From assembly GCA_015056565.1 (NCBI GenBank), contig SVGB01000002.1:62001-126000 (forward strand): a DNA stretch of 64,000 bases, in the 5' to 3' direction. Both the position numbers and the translations under genes were made by a program. Shown here one piece after another: positions 54,118 through 62,945 of the stretch. The stretch comes from Butyrivibrio sp. Its GTDB lineage: Bacteria; Bacillota; Clostridia; Lachnospirales; Lachnospiraceae. The notes under the pieces were generated by a model. That model was not told the origin of the DNA, made no database searches, and saw only the letters and a program-made list of their open reading frames with translations. The first letter of the stretch is position 1. Every line of letters begins with the position of its first letter.

Positions 54118-54875
54118 ACAAAATTACCTATAAAGGATCGTCTGTGTATCTTACAGGGGCCATATTTCTTAAGAGCTGCTATATGAGCCTCGCTACCATA
54201 TCCCTTATTGGAATCAAAACCATACTCCGGATATTGAAGCGCAAGTTCTTTCATTAAACGGTCTCTTGTAACCTTAGCAACTATGCTGGCAGCAGCAATA
54301 GACGCGCTCTTTGCATCCCCTTTGATAATGGATACCTGCTTGTACATTTCAAGCTGCGGTATATGAACCGCATCGATCAAAAGAGCATTTGGCTTGGGAT
54401 CAAGTCCGTTGACAGCCTTAGTCATAGCTTCGTAGGTTGCATTTAAGATGTTGATCTCATCAATGCGCTCACAGGTAGAGAAGCCAACGCTTACGCTTAC
54501 AGCCTCTTTCATTATGACATCATAAAGCTCTTCTCTCTTTTTTTCGGATAATTTCTTAGAATCATTTAGATATAACAAAGGGCAGTCAGGCTTTAATATT
54601 ACAGCTGCTGCATAGACAGGACCAGCCAGCGGGCCTCTTCCGACTTCATCAATCCCGCATAATAGTCCAAGATTCCCATATTCACGCTCATACCTGTACA
54701 TTTCATAGGTACGCTTTTTTTCTTTTTCAAGTGCATCGATCTTCTTGTTTGCACTTTCTACAAGTTTGATTACTCCTGTCCTTTCGTCACTTCTGTAAGT
54801 ATCGATAAAAGTTCTTAGCTCATCTTCTGTCTGTGAACTTACTAATATCCCCTTGATGTCTGAAAGTGACTGCAT
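54114..54875 (-). CDS. rnhB: Ribonuclease HII
   Basis: RnhB cleaves RNA in RNA-DNA hybrids at ribonucleotide junctions. The 253-residue protein has a helical N-terminal extension (about 1-70) and the RNase HII core with GIDEVGRGPLAGPV (Asp and Glu ligands, near 75-88), LYLNDSKKLS, and a later LLIDAV with a third acidic residue. The ATG overlaps the lepB stop as TAATG. Confidence 0.95.
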   Translation of the reverse strand: MQSLSDIKGILVSSQTEDELRTFIDTYRSDERTGVIKLVESANKKIDALEKEKKRTYEMYRYEREYGNLGLLCGIDEVGRGPLAGPVYAAAVILKPDCPLLYLNDSKKLSEKKREELYDVIMKEAVSVSVGFSTCERIDEINILNATYEAMTKAVNGLDPKPNALLIDAVHIPQLEMYKQVSIIKGDAKSASIAAASIVAKVTRDRLMKELALQYPEYGFDSNKGYGSEAHIAALKKYGPCKIHRRSFIGNFV

Positions 54876-55408
54876 TATTCAACTCCCCCGAATTTCGAAA
54901 ATGGATATATCCTGACAAATGCCTTGCCCAGGATATCTTTTTTATGTATGTTCCCAACTGAGATATCTCTGCTGTCCATACTGTGGTTTCGGTTATCTCC
55001 CATTACAAAATACTCATCTTCCCCAAGAAGTATCTCTGTCTGCGCTCTGCCCGGATCAAGAATGACCTCAGCGCCGTAATTCTCGATGAGTTTCGCATCA
55101 TTGATGTAGATATTGCCATCATAGTCTATCCTTACTCTCTCCCCAGGAAGAGCAATGACTCTTTTTATAAAGTACTGATTATTCCCATATTGGTAAGGAA
55201 AAATAACAATATCGTATCTGTGTGGTTCTATAAACCTGTATGAGAGTTTATCAACGATAAGAGAATCATGGTCCTGAAGAGTTGGTTCCATAGATGATCC
55301 ACTTACCTCAGTCCTCTGTGCAACAAAGGTAATAAACAAAAATGTCAGTCCAAAGATTACTACCAGGTATAAAAGTGTGCTCATGATCTCTTTTAGTACT
55401 CTACTCAT
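54875..55408 (-). CDS. lepB: Signal peptidase I
   Basis: Signal peptidase I removes signal peptides outside the membrane. The 177-residue protein has one N-terminal membrane anchor (about 12-31), the catalytic SGSSMEPTL with Ser39 and the Lys82 in FIKRVIALPG, and the GDNRNHSMDSR box D. A second lepB paralogue at 56331-56933 lies on the other side of rbgA. The two differ by about 25 residues and share low identity outside the boxes. Confidence 0.94.
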   Translation of the reverse strand: MSRVLKEIMSTLLYLVVIFGLTFLFITFVAQRTEVSGSSMEPTLQDHDSLIVDKLSYRFIEPHRYDIVIFPYQYGNNQYFIKRVIALPGERVRIDYDGNIYINDAKLIENYGAEVILDPGRAQTEILLGEDEYFVMGDNRNHSMDSRDISVGNIHKKDILGKAFVRIYPFSKFGGVE

Positions 55409-55440
55409 TATTCATCTCGATTCCGCGCAAAAGCGCTGTT

Positions 55441-56316
55441 TTATTCTGGTCTTTCTAAAGAGAGTCTTCCAAGTCTTCCATTTCTGAAATCATCAAGAAG
55501 AAGAGATGAAGCTCTGTCAATGTCTGGAACAGCCCCTTGTTTTATAAGTTTTCTGTTTGCTGCTATGGCAGAAAGCACTGCACTAAGCTCATTAGCATAC
55601 TGATCCTCTAAAAACTCAGATAACTGCTCATCACTTATATTATACTTCTCTTTTATTACTCCGGGGTAGTACTTATTAAGTACTTTTATAAGCTCACAGG
55701 ATAACTCAACACTGTCAAGGTTCTCATCATTCATAGAACCTATTAGAGCAAGATGAAGTCCAACCTCTTGATCTTCAAATTTTGGCCACAATATTCCTGG
55801 AGTATCTAAAAGCTGCATATTTTTCCCAAGGGATATCCACTGTTTGCCCTTGGTTACTCCCGGCTTATTTCCAGTCTTTGCAGAATTTCTGCCTGCAAGC
55901 TTGTTTATAAAAGTAGATTTGCCAACATTGGGGATTCCAGCAACCATGGCTCTTATAGGCCTTCCAACAATGCCCCTCTTCTTATCTCTTTCTATTTTCT
56001 CAGCACAGGCGCTCTGTACCACATCTTTGACTCTGCCAGATTCGTTGCCGGTTTTAGAGTTCATCTCCAGTACAAAATTCCCCTGAGCTTCATAGTATTC
56101 TTTCCACTTTTTTGTAACTGCAGGATCCGCAAGATCAGCCTTATTTAGAATTATAAGTCTGAACTTATTCTTACCCAGCTCGTCAATATCAGGATTTCTT
56201 CCTGATGCAGGAATCCGGGCATCAGTTAATTCTATTATTATATCTATCAGTTTGATGTTTTCCTGCATCATTCTGATAGCTTTTGTCATATGTCCAGGAT
56301 ACCATTGATAATTCAT
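55441..56316 (-). CDS. rbgA: Ribosome biogenesis GTPase RbgA (YlqF)
   Basis: RbgA is a circularly permuted GTPase needed for late 50S assembly. The 291-residue protein has G4 (LNKADL, near 59-64) before G1 (GIPNVGKSTF, near 128-137) and G3 (DTPG), the typical permutation, and a C-terminal helical domain. AAGGAATGG precedes the ATG at 56316. It is part of the rplS-lepB-rbgA-rnhB run, as in Bacillus. Confidence 0.94.
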   Translation of the reverse strand: MNYQWYPGHMTKAIRMMQENIKLIDIIIELTDARIPASGRNPDIDELGKNKFRLIILNKADLADPAVTKKWKEYYEAQGNFVLEMNSKTGNESGRVKDVVQSACAEKIERDKKRGIVGRPIRAMVAGIPNVGKSTFINKLAGRNSAKTGNKPGVTKGKQWISLGKNMQLLDTPGILWPKFEDQEVGLHLALIGSMNDENLDSVELSCELIKVLNKYYPGVIKEKYNISDEQLSEFLEDQYANELSAVLSAIAANRKLIKQGAVPDIDRASSLLLDDFRNGRLGRLSLERPE

Positions 56317-56330
56317 ATGATCACCATTCC

Positions 56331-56933
56331 TTAATAATTACCCAGTATTGGTCCAAAATGTGCATCTTCATACGCAAACTTAAACCAGGCTTTTCCAACT
56401 ATCATCGAATCACTGACGATTCCAATATTTGCGCTTCTGGAATCCTCACTGCTGTTTCTGTTATCACCTAAAACGAAGTATTCTCCACTCTTTAACTTTA
56501 TCGGATTTGATGCAATACCTGCGTCCTCCATCTTGTCAAAATAGTCGTCATCCTCATCTGAAGGCTCACCATTTATGTATAATACACCTTCAATGACCTG
56601 TACTGTATCACCGGCTTTTGCAACTATTCTTTTTACATAAAAATGAGAATTAGTATTACCATTTGGCAGAAAGACAACTATATCTCCAGTCTTGGGACTA
56701 ATTATCTTAGATAACGCCCTGTCCACTAAGACCTTCTGACCATTTGAAAGAAGCGGCTCCATAGAATCACCAATCACCATGACCTGCATTCCGAAAAAGA
56801 ACACAAGCGCACCTGACAGCGCTATGGCAGCTATAGTGATGGAGAGCCACGAAAAGATTTCTCTGATAAGCTTTGGGGTTATTCTCTTTTTCTTTTGATT
56901 AAAAGTAAGATAGTTCTTCCTTGATCTCATCAT
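56331..56933 (-). CDS. lepB: Second signal peptidase I
   Basis: The 200-residue paralogue has an N-terminal basic segment, one membrane segment (about 31-54), the catalytic IGDSMEPLL (Ser57) and Lys101 in FYVKRIVAK, then the GDNRNSSEDSR box. An acidic insert (DEDDDY) lies near residues 125-130. The ATG at 56933 is preferred over the TTG at 56945, since GAGGTG lies 5-8 bases upstream of it; the next ATG at 56930 is also possible. It lies between rplS and rbgA. Confidence 0.92.
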   Translation of the reverse strand: MMRSRKNYLTFNQKKKRITPKLIREIFSWLSITIAAIALSGALVFFFGMQVMVIGDSMEPLLSNGQKVLVDRALSKIISPKTGDIVVFLPNGNTNSHFYVKRIVAKAGDTVQVIEGVLYINGEPSDEDDDYFDKMEDAGIASNPIKLKSGEYFVLGDNRNSSEDSRSANIGIVSDSMIVGKAWFKFAYEDAHFGPILGNY

Positions 56934-56960
56934 AGAGCACCTCAATTAGCTATAGAATTT

Positions 56961-56996
56961 AAAAAGGGCAATTACTAAACGTAACTGCCCTTTAAA
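56961..56996 (-). terminator. Terminator of rplS
   Basis: On the minus strand AAAGGGCAGTTAC pairs with GTAATTGCCCTTT (one G-U pair) around a 5-base loop, with Ts on the far side. It follows the rplS stop at 57003 by 6 bases and precedes the downstream lepB gene. Confidence 0.8.
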
Positions 56997-57002
56997 AACA
57001 AA

Positions 57003-57353
57003 TTATCTGGTAACAAGCTCCTTAACCTTAGCCTTTTTACCTGTAAGTCCCTTAAGGTAGTTCAGCTTAGCTCTTCTTACCTTACCTCTTCTAACAACTT
57101 CAACCTTCTCAACGATAGGTGAGTGAAGAGGCCATGTCTTCTCAACGCCAACACCGTAAGACTCTTTTCTTACTGTGAAAGTAGTACGGTTGCTGCCGCC
57201 CTGAATCTTCTTAACAGTTCCCTCGAAAACCTGAATTCTCTCACGGTTTCCTTCCTTGATCTTAGCATGAACCCTAACTGTATCACCAGTGTTGAATACA
57301 GGTGCGTTAGCGTTAAGCTGCTCTTTCTCGAGCTCCTGGATAATTGTACTCAT
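57003..57353 (-). CDS. rplS: 50S ribosomal protein L19
   Basis: L19 lies at the interface of the ribosomal subunits. The 116-residue protein has the expected length and the conserved [16 protein letters not shown] and [13 protein letters not shown] segments. The ATG at 57353 has AGGAGAAC upstream. It has its own promoter and a leader that may fold. In most Firmicutes trmD precedes it; here cdd does. Confidence 0.97.
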   Translation of the reverse strand: MSTIIQELEKEQLNANAPVFNTGDTVRVHAKIKEGNRERIQVFEGTVKKIQGGSNRTTFTVRKESYGVGVEKTWPLHSPIVEKVEVVRRGKVRRAKLNYLKGLTGKKAKVKELVTR

Positions 57354-57386
57354 ATCTGTTCTCCTATTCTATGGACGTTCTTACAC

Positions 57387-57418
57387 ATAATCAATATGTC
57401 AGAGGACCGTCTGATTAT
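57387..57418 (-). promoter_or_regulatory. Candidate structured leader of rplS
   Basis: On the minus strand ATAATCA pairs with TGATTAT, enclosing an inner hairpin CAGA-CGGTCC-TCTG, within the roughly 80-base leader of rplS. Ribosomal-protein leaders upstream of rplS are known in Firmicutes, but I cannot match this one to a family by eye. Confidence 0.35.
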
Positions 57419-57431
57419 CACAACGCACTAT

Positions 57432-57461
57432 AATATAACATAAAACACAGTACAAAGTCAA
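57432..57461 (-). promoter_or_regulatory. Promoter of rplS
   Basis: On the minus strand TTGACT (57456-57461), an 18-base spacer and TATATT (57432-57437) lie about 80 bases before rplS. The -35 box overlaps the end of cdd. Confidence 0.7.
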
Positions 57462-57877
57462 CCCAAAAGATCTTTTGGTCCAAATCTGCTTGGAAGATTA
57501 TCTACAAGATCAACGATCTTATATTCATCTACAGATTTTGCAATTATTATCTTGAAGTCATCATGGCAAAACTCGCTCATGACCTGCCTGCATACTCCAC
57601 ATGGAGGGCAATAATCAACAGGGTCAGCTCCAGCAGGTCCACCAACAATTGCAATAGCTGTAAATTCCTTAACACCTTCACTTACAGCTTTAAAAAAAGC
57701 TGTTCTCTCTGCACAGTTGGTAGGTGTTAAAGAAGCATTTTCAATATTGCAGCCAGTATATATCTTGCCATTAGCTGCAAGGAGTGCTGCTCCTACATTG
57801 AAATGAGAATAAGGTGTGTAGCTCATTTTTCTCATATCAAGTGCAAGTTGGATCAATTCCTGTACATTTATATCCAT
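57458..57877 (-). CDS. cdd: Cytidine deaminase
   Basis: Cdd converts cytidine and deoxycytidine to uridine and deoxyuridine. The 139-residue homotetrameric-type protein has the zinc-binding TNCAERTAF (Cys and the catalytic Glu) and CPPCGVCRQ. It lies at the downstream end of the udp-BMP-ABC cassette. With Udp, it feeds cytidine into uracil and ribose 1-phosphate. A hairpin separates it from the permease gene. Confidence 0.95.
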   Translation of the reverse strand: MDINVQELIQLALDMRKMSYTPYSHFNVGAALLAANGKIYTGCNIENASLTPTNCAERTAFFKAVSEGVKEFTAIAIVGGPAGADPVDYCPPCGVCRQVMSEFCHDDFKIIIAKSVDEYKIVDLVDNLPSRFGPKDLLG

Positions 57878-57913
57878 AATCTCTGATTCTTCCTAATTCT
57901 TCTTTAGTCTAAA

Positions 57914-57938
57914 TTCCCCGCCCTATAAAGGCGGGGAA
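57914..57938. repeat. GC-rich 9-bp hairpin between the permease and cdd genes
   Basis: TTCCCCGCC and GGCGGGGAA pair perfectly around a 7-base loop. The minus-strand 3' side has only a few Ts, so it is a weak terminator allowing read-through to cdd, or an mRNA stability hairpin. Confidence 0.55.
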
Positions 57939-57947
57939 AAATTTTTA

Positions 57948-58889
57948 TTATCTTGATCCCTTATCGTAAGGAATACCTTCTGCCTTAGGCGCTCTTGAAT
58001 TGGATGATGTAAACGCAAGAACGATAAGCGAAATGATATAAGGCATCATGTTATAAACAGAACCTGGAATATTGAGAGCTGCAAGGAAATCAAAGCCTGA
58101 ATATACGTTAGATAAAGCTCTGAAGAATCCAAACAAAAGTGCAGCAAGTCCGATATTTATTGGTTTCCACTGACCAAAGATCATAACTGCCAGAGCAAGG
58201 AAACCAAATCCTGCAACACCAACCTCAAACTTCCACTCACTTACACCAGCTGTGATATAAACGATACCACCTATACCCGCAAGCATTCCGGAAATAAGAA
58301 CACCTGCCCAGCGCATAGTGTAAACGTTTATACCTACGCTGTCTGCAGCCTGAGGATGTTCACCACAGGCCATGAGGCGAAGGCCAAATCTTGTCTTATA
58401 TAAAACTACAAAAGCAAGAATAAGTGCAATAAGTGCAACCAGCATGAACCAGTTAAACTGGAACGAACCAATTGGAACAACAAGTGCCTTCTTGGTCTGT
58501 GTGTACTGAACAGTTGATGAAACGTTATCAGGGTTCTCAGCCATGTTGATTGACTTAACAATAACTGTAGCAGCAGCTGCTGCAAGCATATTAAGCGCTG
58601 TACCAACCAGAGTCTGATCAGCCTTTAAGTTAATGCAGGCAACTGCAAGAAGTACTGAGTAAACAACACCACATGCTACTGCTGCAAGAATTACTGCAAG
58701 TACGATCAGTAATGCAGGAGTATTTGGGGAAATATACTTAAGAGTAAGAGCTCCGCCTAAAGCTCCCATTACCATAATTCCCTCAAGTCCCAGGTTGATG
58801 ACACCAGAGTGCTCTGAAAAGCATCCACCAAGAGCAACCAAGATCAAAACCGAAGCAAATAAAAGTGTATACTGAATTAGTAATACCAT
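57948..58889 (-). CDS. ABC transporter permease, nucleoside type (second permease)
   Basis: This is the smaller membrane subunit of a CUT2/BMP-type ABC importer. The 313-residue protein has about nine or ten membrane segments and the GGCFSEHSGVINLGLEGIM segment typical of the family (NupQ/YufQ-like). With the upstream ATPase and permease it forms a nucleoside uptake system. The ATG overlaps the upstream gene stop as TAATG. Confidence 0.9.
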   Translation of the reverse strand: MVLLIQYTLLFASVLILVALGGCFSEHSGVINLGLEGIMVMGALGGALTLKYISPNTPALLIVLAVILAAVACGVVYSVLLAVACINLKADQTLVGTALNMLAAAAATVIVKSINMAENPDNVSSTVQYTQTKKALVVPIGSFQFNWFMLVALIALILAFVVLYKTRFGLRLMACGEHPQAADSVGINVYTMRWAGVLISGMLAGIGGIVYITAGVSEWKFEVGVAGFGFLALAVMIFGQWKPINIGLAALLFGFFRALSNVYSGFDFLAALNIPGSVYNMMPYIISLIVLAFTSSNSRAPKAEGIPYDKGSR

Positions 58890-60025
58890 TATCTTTTACC
58901 TCCTTCTTTTCTTTCTTTTGCTCTCTCCTGTCTATTCCTTAAGTAGTTATTCAGATACAGCTTAAAGAATAATACGAAACCACACAGGTAGATGATAATA
59001 GCTGATATAAAGTCTGAAATCTGTGAAGGATATATATTTTTGTCAAGATATGATCCACCACTTGTAATATGCTGAATGAAGTAGGAAGCAAATATTGTTC
59101 CTATTGGATCAAGGCCCCCAAGGAATGTAGCTGCAATTCCGTTAAATCCCATAGAAGGAACAGATGACTGTGTTACAGACCACTGCTCGTATCCTGAAAG
59201 GAAAAGGAATGCTGCGCCAATACCTGCAAGAGCACCACCAATAAACAGTGTGATGATGACATTTCTCTTCTCTTTCATTCCGCTGTACCTGGCTGCATCC
59301 TTGGCAATTCCTGTTGCCTTTATCTCGTAGCCAAATACTGTCTTTGAGAGAACGATCTTAATAAGTATTGCAACGAGGATAGCAAGTGGAATTGCTATAG
59401 TTACATACTTGTTATTTGAAAAGAGCTTTTCAAGTCCCAAAGAAGGAAGGAGCGCTGATTCATTGACACTGGCAACCTGTACTGTATATGGGCTGGCTGT
59501 CTCTTTTACTCCTGAAAGAAGCATGTTAACTGCATAAAGTCCTATCCAGTTAAGCATAATTCCTGAAATAACCTCATTAACATTGAGATATGACTTTAAA
59601 AGTCCAACAATTATTCCAAATATTCCACCGGCTATAAGTGCTGCCAACAGGCAAACAATCCATGGAAGCTTAAGTGAAAGTGCACAAAACAGTGCTGCAC
59701 CAGCACCAGCTACATACTGTCCAGCTGCTCCGATATTGAAAAGACCAGCCTGATAGCAGAACTGGATGGAAAGGGCACACATAAGAAGTGGTGCTGCCTT
59801 AACCAGTGTGTTACCAAGATACTTCATCGCTGCGGCCTTGGTAGGATAAGTAAAGTAGTTCTTCAAGATTGTAATGATAGCTTCTGTTGCACCCTTAGGA
59901 TTGATGATAAGAAGTGCAATATAACCAACAAATAGTCCAATGACTATGCAGAGAATAGCAGCTAAAATGGACTGCACAGCTGGCTTTGCCAAAAAGCTGT
60001 TTGATTGTTTATCAGATGACCCCAT
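58889..60025 (-). CDS. ABC transporter permease, nucleoside type (first permease)
   Basis: This is the larger membrane subunit of the importer (NupP/YufP-like). The 378-residue protein has about ten membrane segments and a GLFNIGAAGQYVAGA segment shared with the family. It is co-transcribed between the ATPase and the second permease with overlapping starts and stops. Confidence 0.9.
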   Translation of the reverse strand: MGSSDKQSNSFLAKPAVQSILAAILCIVIGLFVGYIALLIINPKGATEAIITILKNYFTYPTKAAAMKYLGNTLVKAAPLLMCALSIQFCYQAGLFNIGAAGQYVAGAGAALFCALSLKLPWIVCLLAALIAGGIFGIIVGLLKSYLNVNEVISGIMLNWIGLYAVNMLLSGVKETASPYTVQVASVNESALLPSLGLEKLFSNNKYVTIAIPLAILVAILIKIVLSKTVFGYEIKATGIAKDAARYSGMKEKRNVIITLFIGGALAGIGAAFLFLSGYEQWSVTQSSVPSMGFNGIAATFLGGLDPIGTIFASYFIQHITSGGSYLDKNIYPSQISDFISAIIIYLCGFVLFFKLYLNNYLRNRQERAKERKEGGKR

Positions 60026-61569
60026 CAGGCTGTTACCTCCTTTCTCTTAGCTCCTGCCATGTAGAGACCAAGTTCTTCAGGAGTTGTAACCTTAGGATCA
60101 AATTCTCCTACTATCTCGCCCTCATACATAACAAGTATCCTGTCTGAAATACTCATAACTTCTTCAAGCTCCAGTGATACTAAAAGTACCCCGTGGCCTG
60201 CATCTCTTTGAGCAATTAGCTGCTTATGGATATACTCGATAGCTCCTACATCAAGTCCTCTTGTAGGCTGAACAGCAATAAGAAGATCCGGGTTTTTATC
60301 GATCTCTCTTGCAATAATAGCCTTCTGCTGGTTACCACCTGACATAGAACGAGCTATTGTAGGTGCACCCTGACCTGATCTGATATCGTACTGCTCAATA
60401 AGCTTATTTGCATAAGAATTGATCGCAGCCTTTTTCAAGAAACCTGTTTTTGTTGAAAACTCAGGCTCAAAATATCTTTGAAGTACCAGGTTGTAAGCCA
60501 AAGAATAATCCATTACAAGACCATGTTTATGTCTGTCCTCAGGAATATGGCTCATTCCGCTGGTTGATCTCTCTCTGATGGATGCATGTGTAATATCCTT
60601 GCCAGAAAGTGTAATCTTACCTGATGTGCAGTTTTCAAGACCAGACAGTCCATATACAAGCTCTGTCTGACCATTGCCATCGATACCGGCAATACAAACA
60701 ATCTCTCCTGATCTGACATCAAAAGAAACATTCTTAACTGCGTTATTATGATGTAGCTTACTTGGAACTGTCATGTTCTCAACATGGAGGATAACATCTC
60801 CAGATTCCTTGTCCTCCTTGTGAGCAACAAGCTGAACATCACGGCCTACCATCATCCTTGAAAGTTCGTTCTGATCGGTATCTGCGATGTTTACTGTACC
60901 GATATACTTACCTCTTCTAAGTACGCTGCATCTGTCAGCTACTGCCATGATCTCAGCCAGCTTATGAGAAATAAACAAAATAGATTTGCCTTCTCTGGCC
61001 AGATTTCTCATAATCTCCATAAGCTCGTCAATTTCAGCAGGTGTAAGAACTGCAGTGGGCTCGTCGAAAATAAGGATCTCATTTTCTCTGTAAAGCATCT
61101 TAAGAATCTCAGTTCTCTGCTGCATACCTACAGTAATATCCTCGATTTTTGCGTCAGGGTCTACCTTGAGTCCATACTTATCAGAGAGTTCAAGTACCTT
61201 CTTTCTTGACTCCTCTTTCTGCAAAATTCCGTGCTTAGTGGTCTCATCACCAAGAATAATATTGTCCAATACAGTGAAGCACTGAACAAGTTTGAAATGC
61301 TGATGTACCATACCAATACCAAGATCATTGGCGTCATTTGGGTTGTTGATCTTGACAACCTTGCCATCCTTTTTAATGGTACCTTCTTCAGCCTGATAAA
61401 GTCCAAAGAGCACGCTCATAAGAGTAGATTTTCCTGCACCATTCTCTCCAAGAAGTGCATGGATCTCACCTTTTCTGAGCTGGATCGTAACATTATCATT
61501 AGCTACGATACCTGGGAATCTCTTGGTAATGTTCAGCATTTCAATAGCATATTCACTAGTAGCTGCCAT
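60025..61569 (-). CDS. ABC transporter ATPase, nucleoside type with two nucleotide-binding domains
   Basis: The 514-residue protein has two ABC cassettes as in RbsA-type importers (NupO/YufO-like). The first has the intact Walker A GENGAGKST (near 41-49), the VGMQQRTEIL signature region and the Walker B IFDEPTAVL. The second has a degenerate Walker A (GIDGNGQTE) and SGGNQQKAIIARE. AGGAGGTATC precedes the ATG. It follows the BMP lipoprotein gene after a hairpin-U-run that may limit its expression. Confidence 0.93.
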   Translation of the reverse strand: MAATSEYAIEMLNITKRFPGIVANDNVTIQLRKGEIHALLGENGAGKSTLMSVLFGLYQAEEGTIKKDGKVVKINNPNDANDLGIGMVHQHFKLVQCFTVLDNIILGDETTKHGILQKEESRKKVLELSDKYGLKVDPDAKIEDITVGMQQRTEILKMLYRENEILIFDEPTAVLTPAEIDELMEIMRNLAREGKSILFISHKLAEIMAVADRCSVLRRGKYIGTVNIADTDQNELSRMMVGRDVQLVAHKEDKESGDVILHVENMTVPSKLHHNNAVKNVSFDVRSGEIVCIAGIDGNGQTELVYGLSGLENCTSGKITLSGKDITHASIRERSTSGMSHIPEDRHKHGLVMDYSLAYNLVLQRYFEPEFSTKTGFLKKAAINSYANKLIEQYDIRSGQGAPTIARSMSGGNQQKAIIAREIDKNPDLLIAVQPTRGLDVGAIEYIHKQLIAQRDAGHGVLLVSLELEEVMSISDRILVMYEGEIVGEFDPKVTTPEELGLYMAGAKRKEVTA

Positions 61570-61608
61570 TGATACCTCCTCTATACCTCATAATTATGTA
61601 TTTCTTAG

Positions 61609-61641
61609 AAAAAAGGCCGGAAGACTATGAATCTGCCGGCC
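61609..61641 (-). terminator. Terminator-like hairpin between the BMP and ATPase genes
   Basis: On the minus strand GGCCGG pairs with CCGGCC, enclosing a partly paired 15-base loop, and is followed by six Ts. It lies after the BMP stop and before the ATPase ribosome binding site. It probably acts as a leaky attenuator that keeps the binding protein more abundant than the membrane subunits. Confidence 0.7.
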
Positions 61642-61665
61642 CCTGAAAAGCGCAAGCGCGCAATA

Positions 61666-62892
61666 TTATTTGATGTTGCCCTGGAAGTTGATCTTAGCTG
61701 TTGTAGCTGAAGGCTCCTCAGCTGAAGAATCGTTAGATACTGTGATCTTTCCGTTTACCATATCAGCAACGAGCTGCTTGTAATCATCAGCTGTGAATGT
61801 GTCTGTCCAAACTGTTGAATCAGCAAGTGATACATAGTTAAGTGAAAGATCATCAGCAGATACAAGACCAAGGTTCTGAATCTGACCTGCGAAAGAATCC
61901 CACTGACCATCTCTGATTGCTGAAAGAAGTGTGTTAACAGTTGCCTGAAGACCCTTCTGAGCAGATGTGATTGTCATGCCCTTACCGAACATTCCATCGA
62001 TTGTAGCAGCCTGGTCAACGTCAACACCGATAACCTTGCCGTTTACCTTAGCAGCTGCCTCGCCTGCTGATGTGAAGATACCGCCACCGCAAGCAAATAC
62101 AACTTCTGTGCCACCCTGGTACCATGTGTCCATAGCAGCTGTGATATCTGAATCACCGTAGAACTGGTTACCATAAGCGTAGTTGATCTCGATGTCAGCG
62201 CCAAGCTCTGAAGCAGCAGCGTCAGCACCCTGAACGAAACCATAACCATAACGGATAACAGCAGGAACTGCCATACCGCCAAGGAAACCAAGCTTTGTGT
62301 AGCCCATCTTTACTGCAGCGTAACCAGCCATGTATCCAGGAAGCTCTTCCTGATATACTGCTGAGAATACGTTGTCATATGTCTTGTTGTTGAAGTCTGA
62401 AGAATCACCCTCAAGGTCGTACTCAGAAACGTCAAGAGCTACGAACTTGATGTCAGGATACATCTCAGCTGTCTCTTTGATAGCGCCAGCAAATGCATAA
62501 CCAGGCATTACGATTACGTTGAATCCATCAGCTACTGCCTTGTCGATCATAGCTACTCTCTCAGCGTCTGAATCGCCTTCTGGCTTGTAGTATGTGAACT
62601 CTACACCATTAGCCTCACCAAAAGCCTTGCAAGCCTCATATGTTGACTGGTTGAAAGACTGGTCTGTGATGTCGCCGTAGTCTGTAACCATAGCAACCTT
62701 CATATCAGTTGCCTCTGCAGCTGGAGCCTCTGTAGCCTCAGTAGCCTCTGCAGCTGGAGCCTCAGCTGTCTCAGCTGGAGCTGCTTCAGTCTGTTCTGTA
62801 GTATCTGCTGTTGCAGGAGCTGAAGAGCCACAAGCTGCAAGAGAAGATACCATTGTTGCAGCCATAAGAACTGCTAAAATCTTCTTTTTCAT
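61666..62892 (-). CDS. BMP-family nucleoside-binding lipoprotein
   Basis: This is the extracellular substrate-binding protein of the ABC importer, lipid-anchored at Cys21 of the SSLAAC lipobox. After the anchor there is an Ala/Glu/Thr/Pro-rich linker with repeated EAPAAEATE units (about 33-62), then the BMP (PnrA/TmpC-like) fold. The family binds purine and pyrimidine nucleosides. The gene is the first of the importer group. It follows udp by 53 bases. The ATG at 62892 has a GGAGG-type site upstream. Confidence 0.93.
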   Translation of the reverse strand: MKKKILAVLMAATMVSSLAACGSSAPATADTTEQTEAAPAETAEAPAAEATEATEAPAAEATDMKVAMVTDYGDITDQSFNQSTYEACKAFGEANGVEFTYYKPEGDSDAERVAMIDKAVADGFNVIVMPGYAFAGAIKETAEMYPDIKFVALDVSEYDLEGDSSDFNNKTYDNVFSAVYQEELPGYMAGYAAVKMGYTKLGFLGGMAVPAVIRYGYGFVQGADAAASELGADIEINYAYGNQFYGDSDITAAMDTWYQGGTEVVFACGGGIFTSAGEAAAKVNGKVIGVDVDQAATIDGMFGKGMTITSAQKGLQATVNTLLSAIRDGQWDSFAGQIQNLGLVSADDLSLNYVSLADSTVWTDTFTADDYKQLVADMVNGKITVSNDSSAEEPSATTAKINFQGNIK

Positions 62893-62945
62893 AATTTCCC
62901 TCCATTATAAAAAATAAAAATGAAAAATGTATAATAAAACCTTAT

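Noticed and set aside
62680-62800. Short repeats in the BMP gene considered as a tandem repeat or CRISPR-like array
   Set aside because: They are in frame and encode an Ala/Glu/Thr/Pro linker behind the lipid anchor; there are no spacers or uniform repeats.
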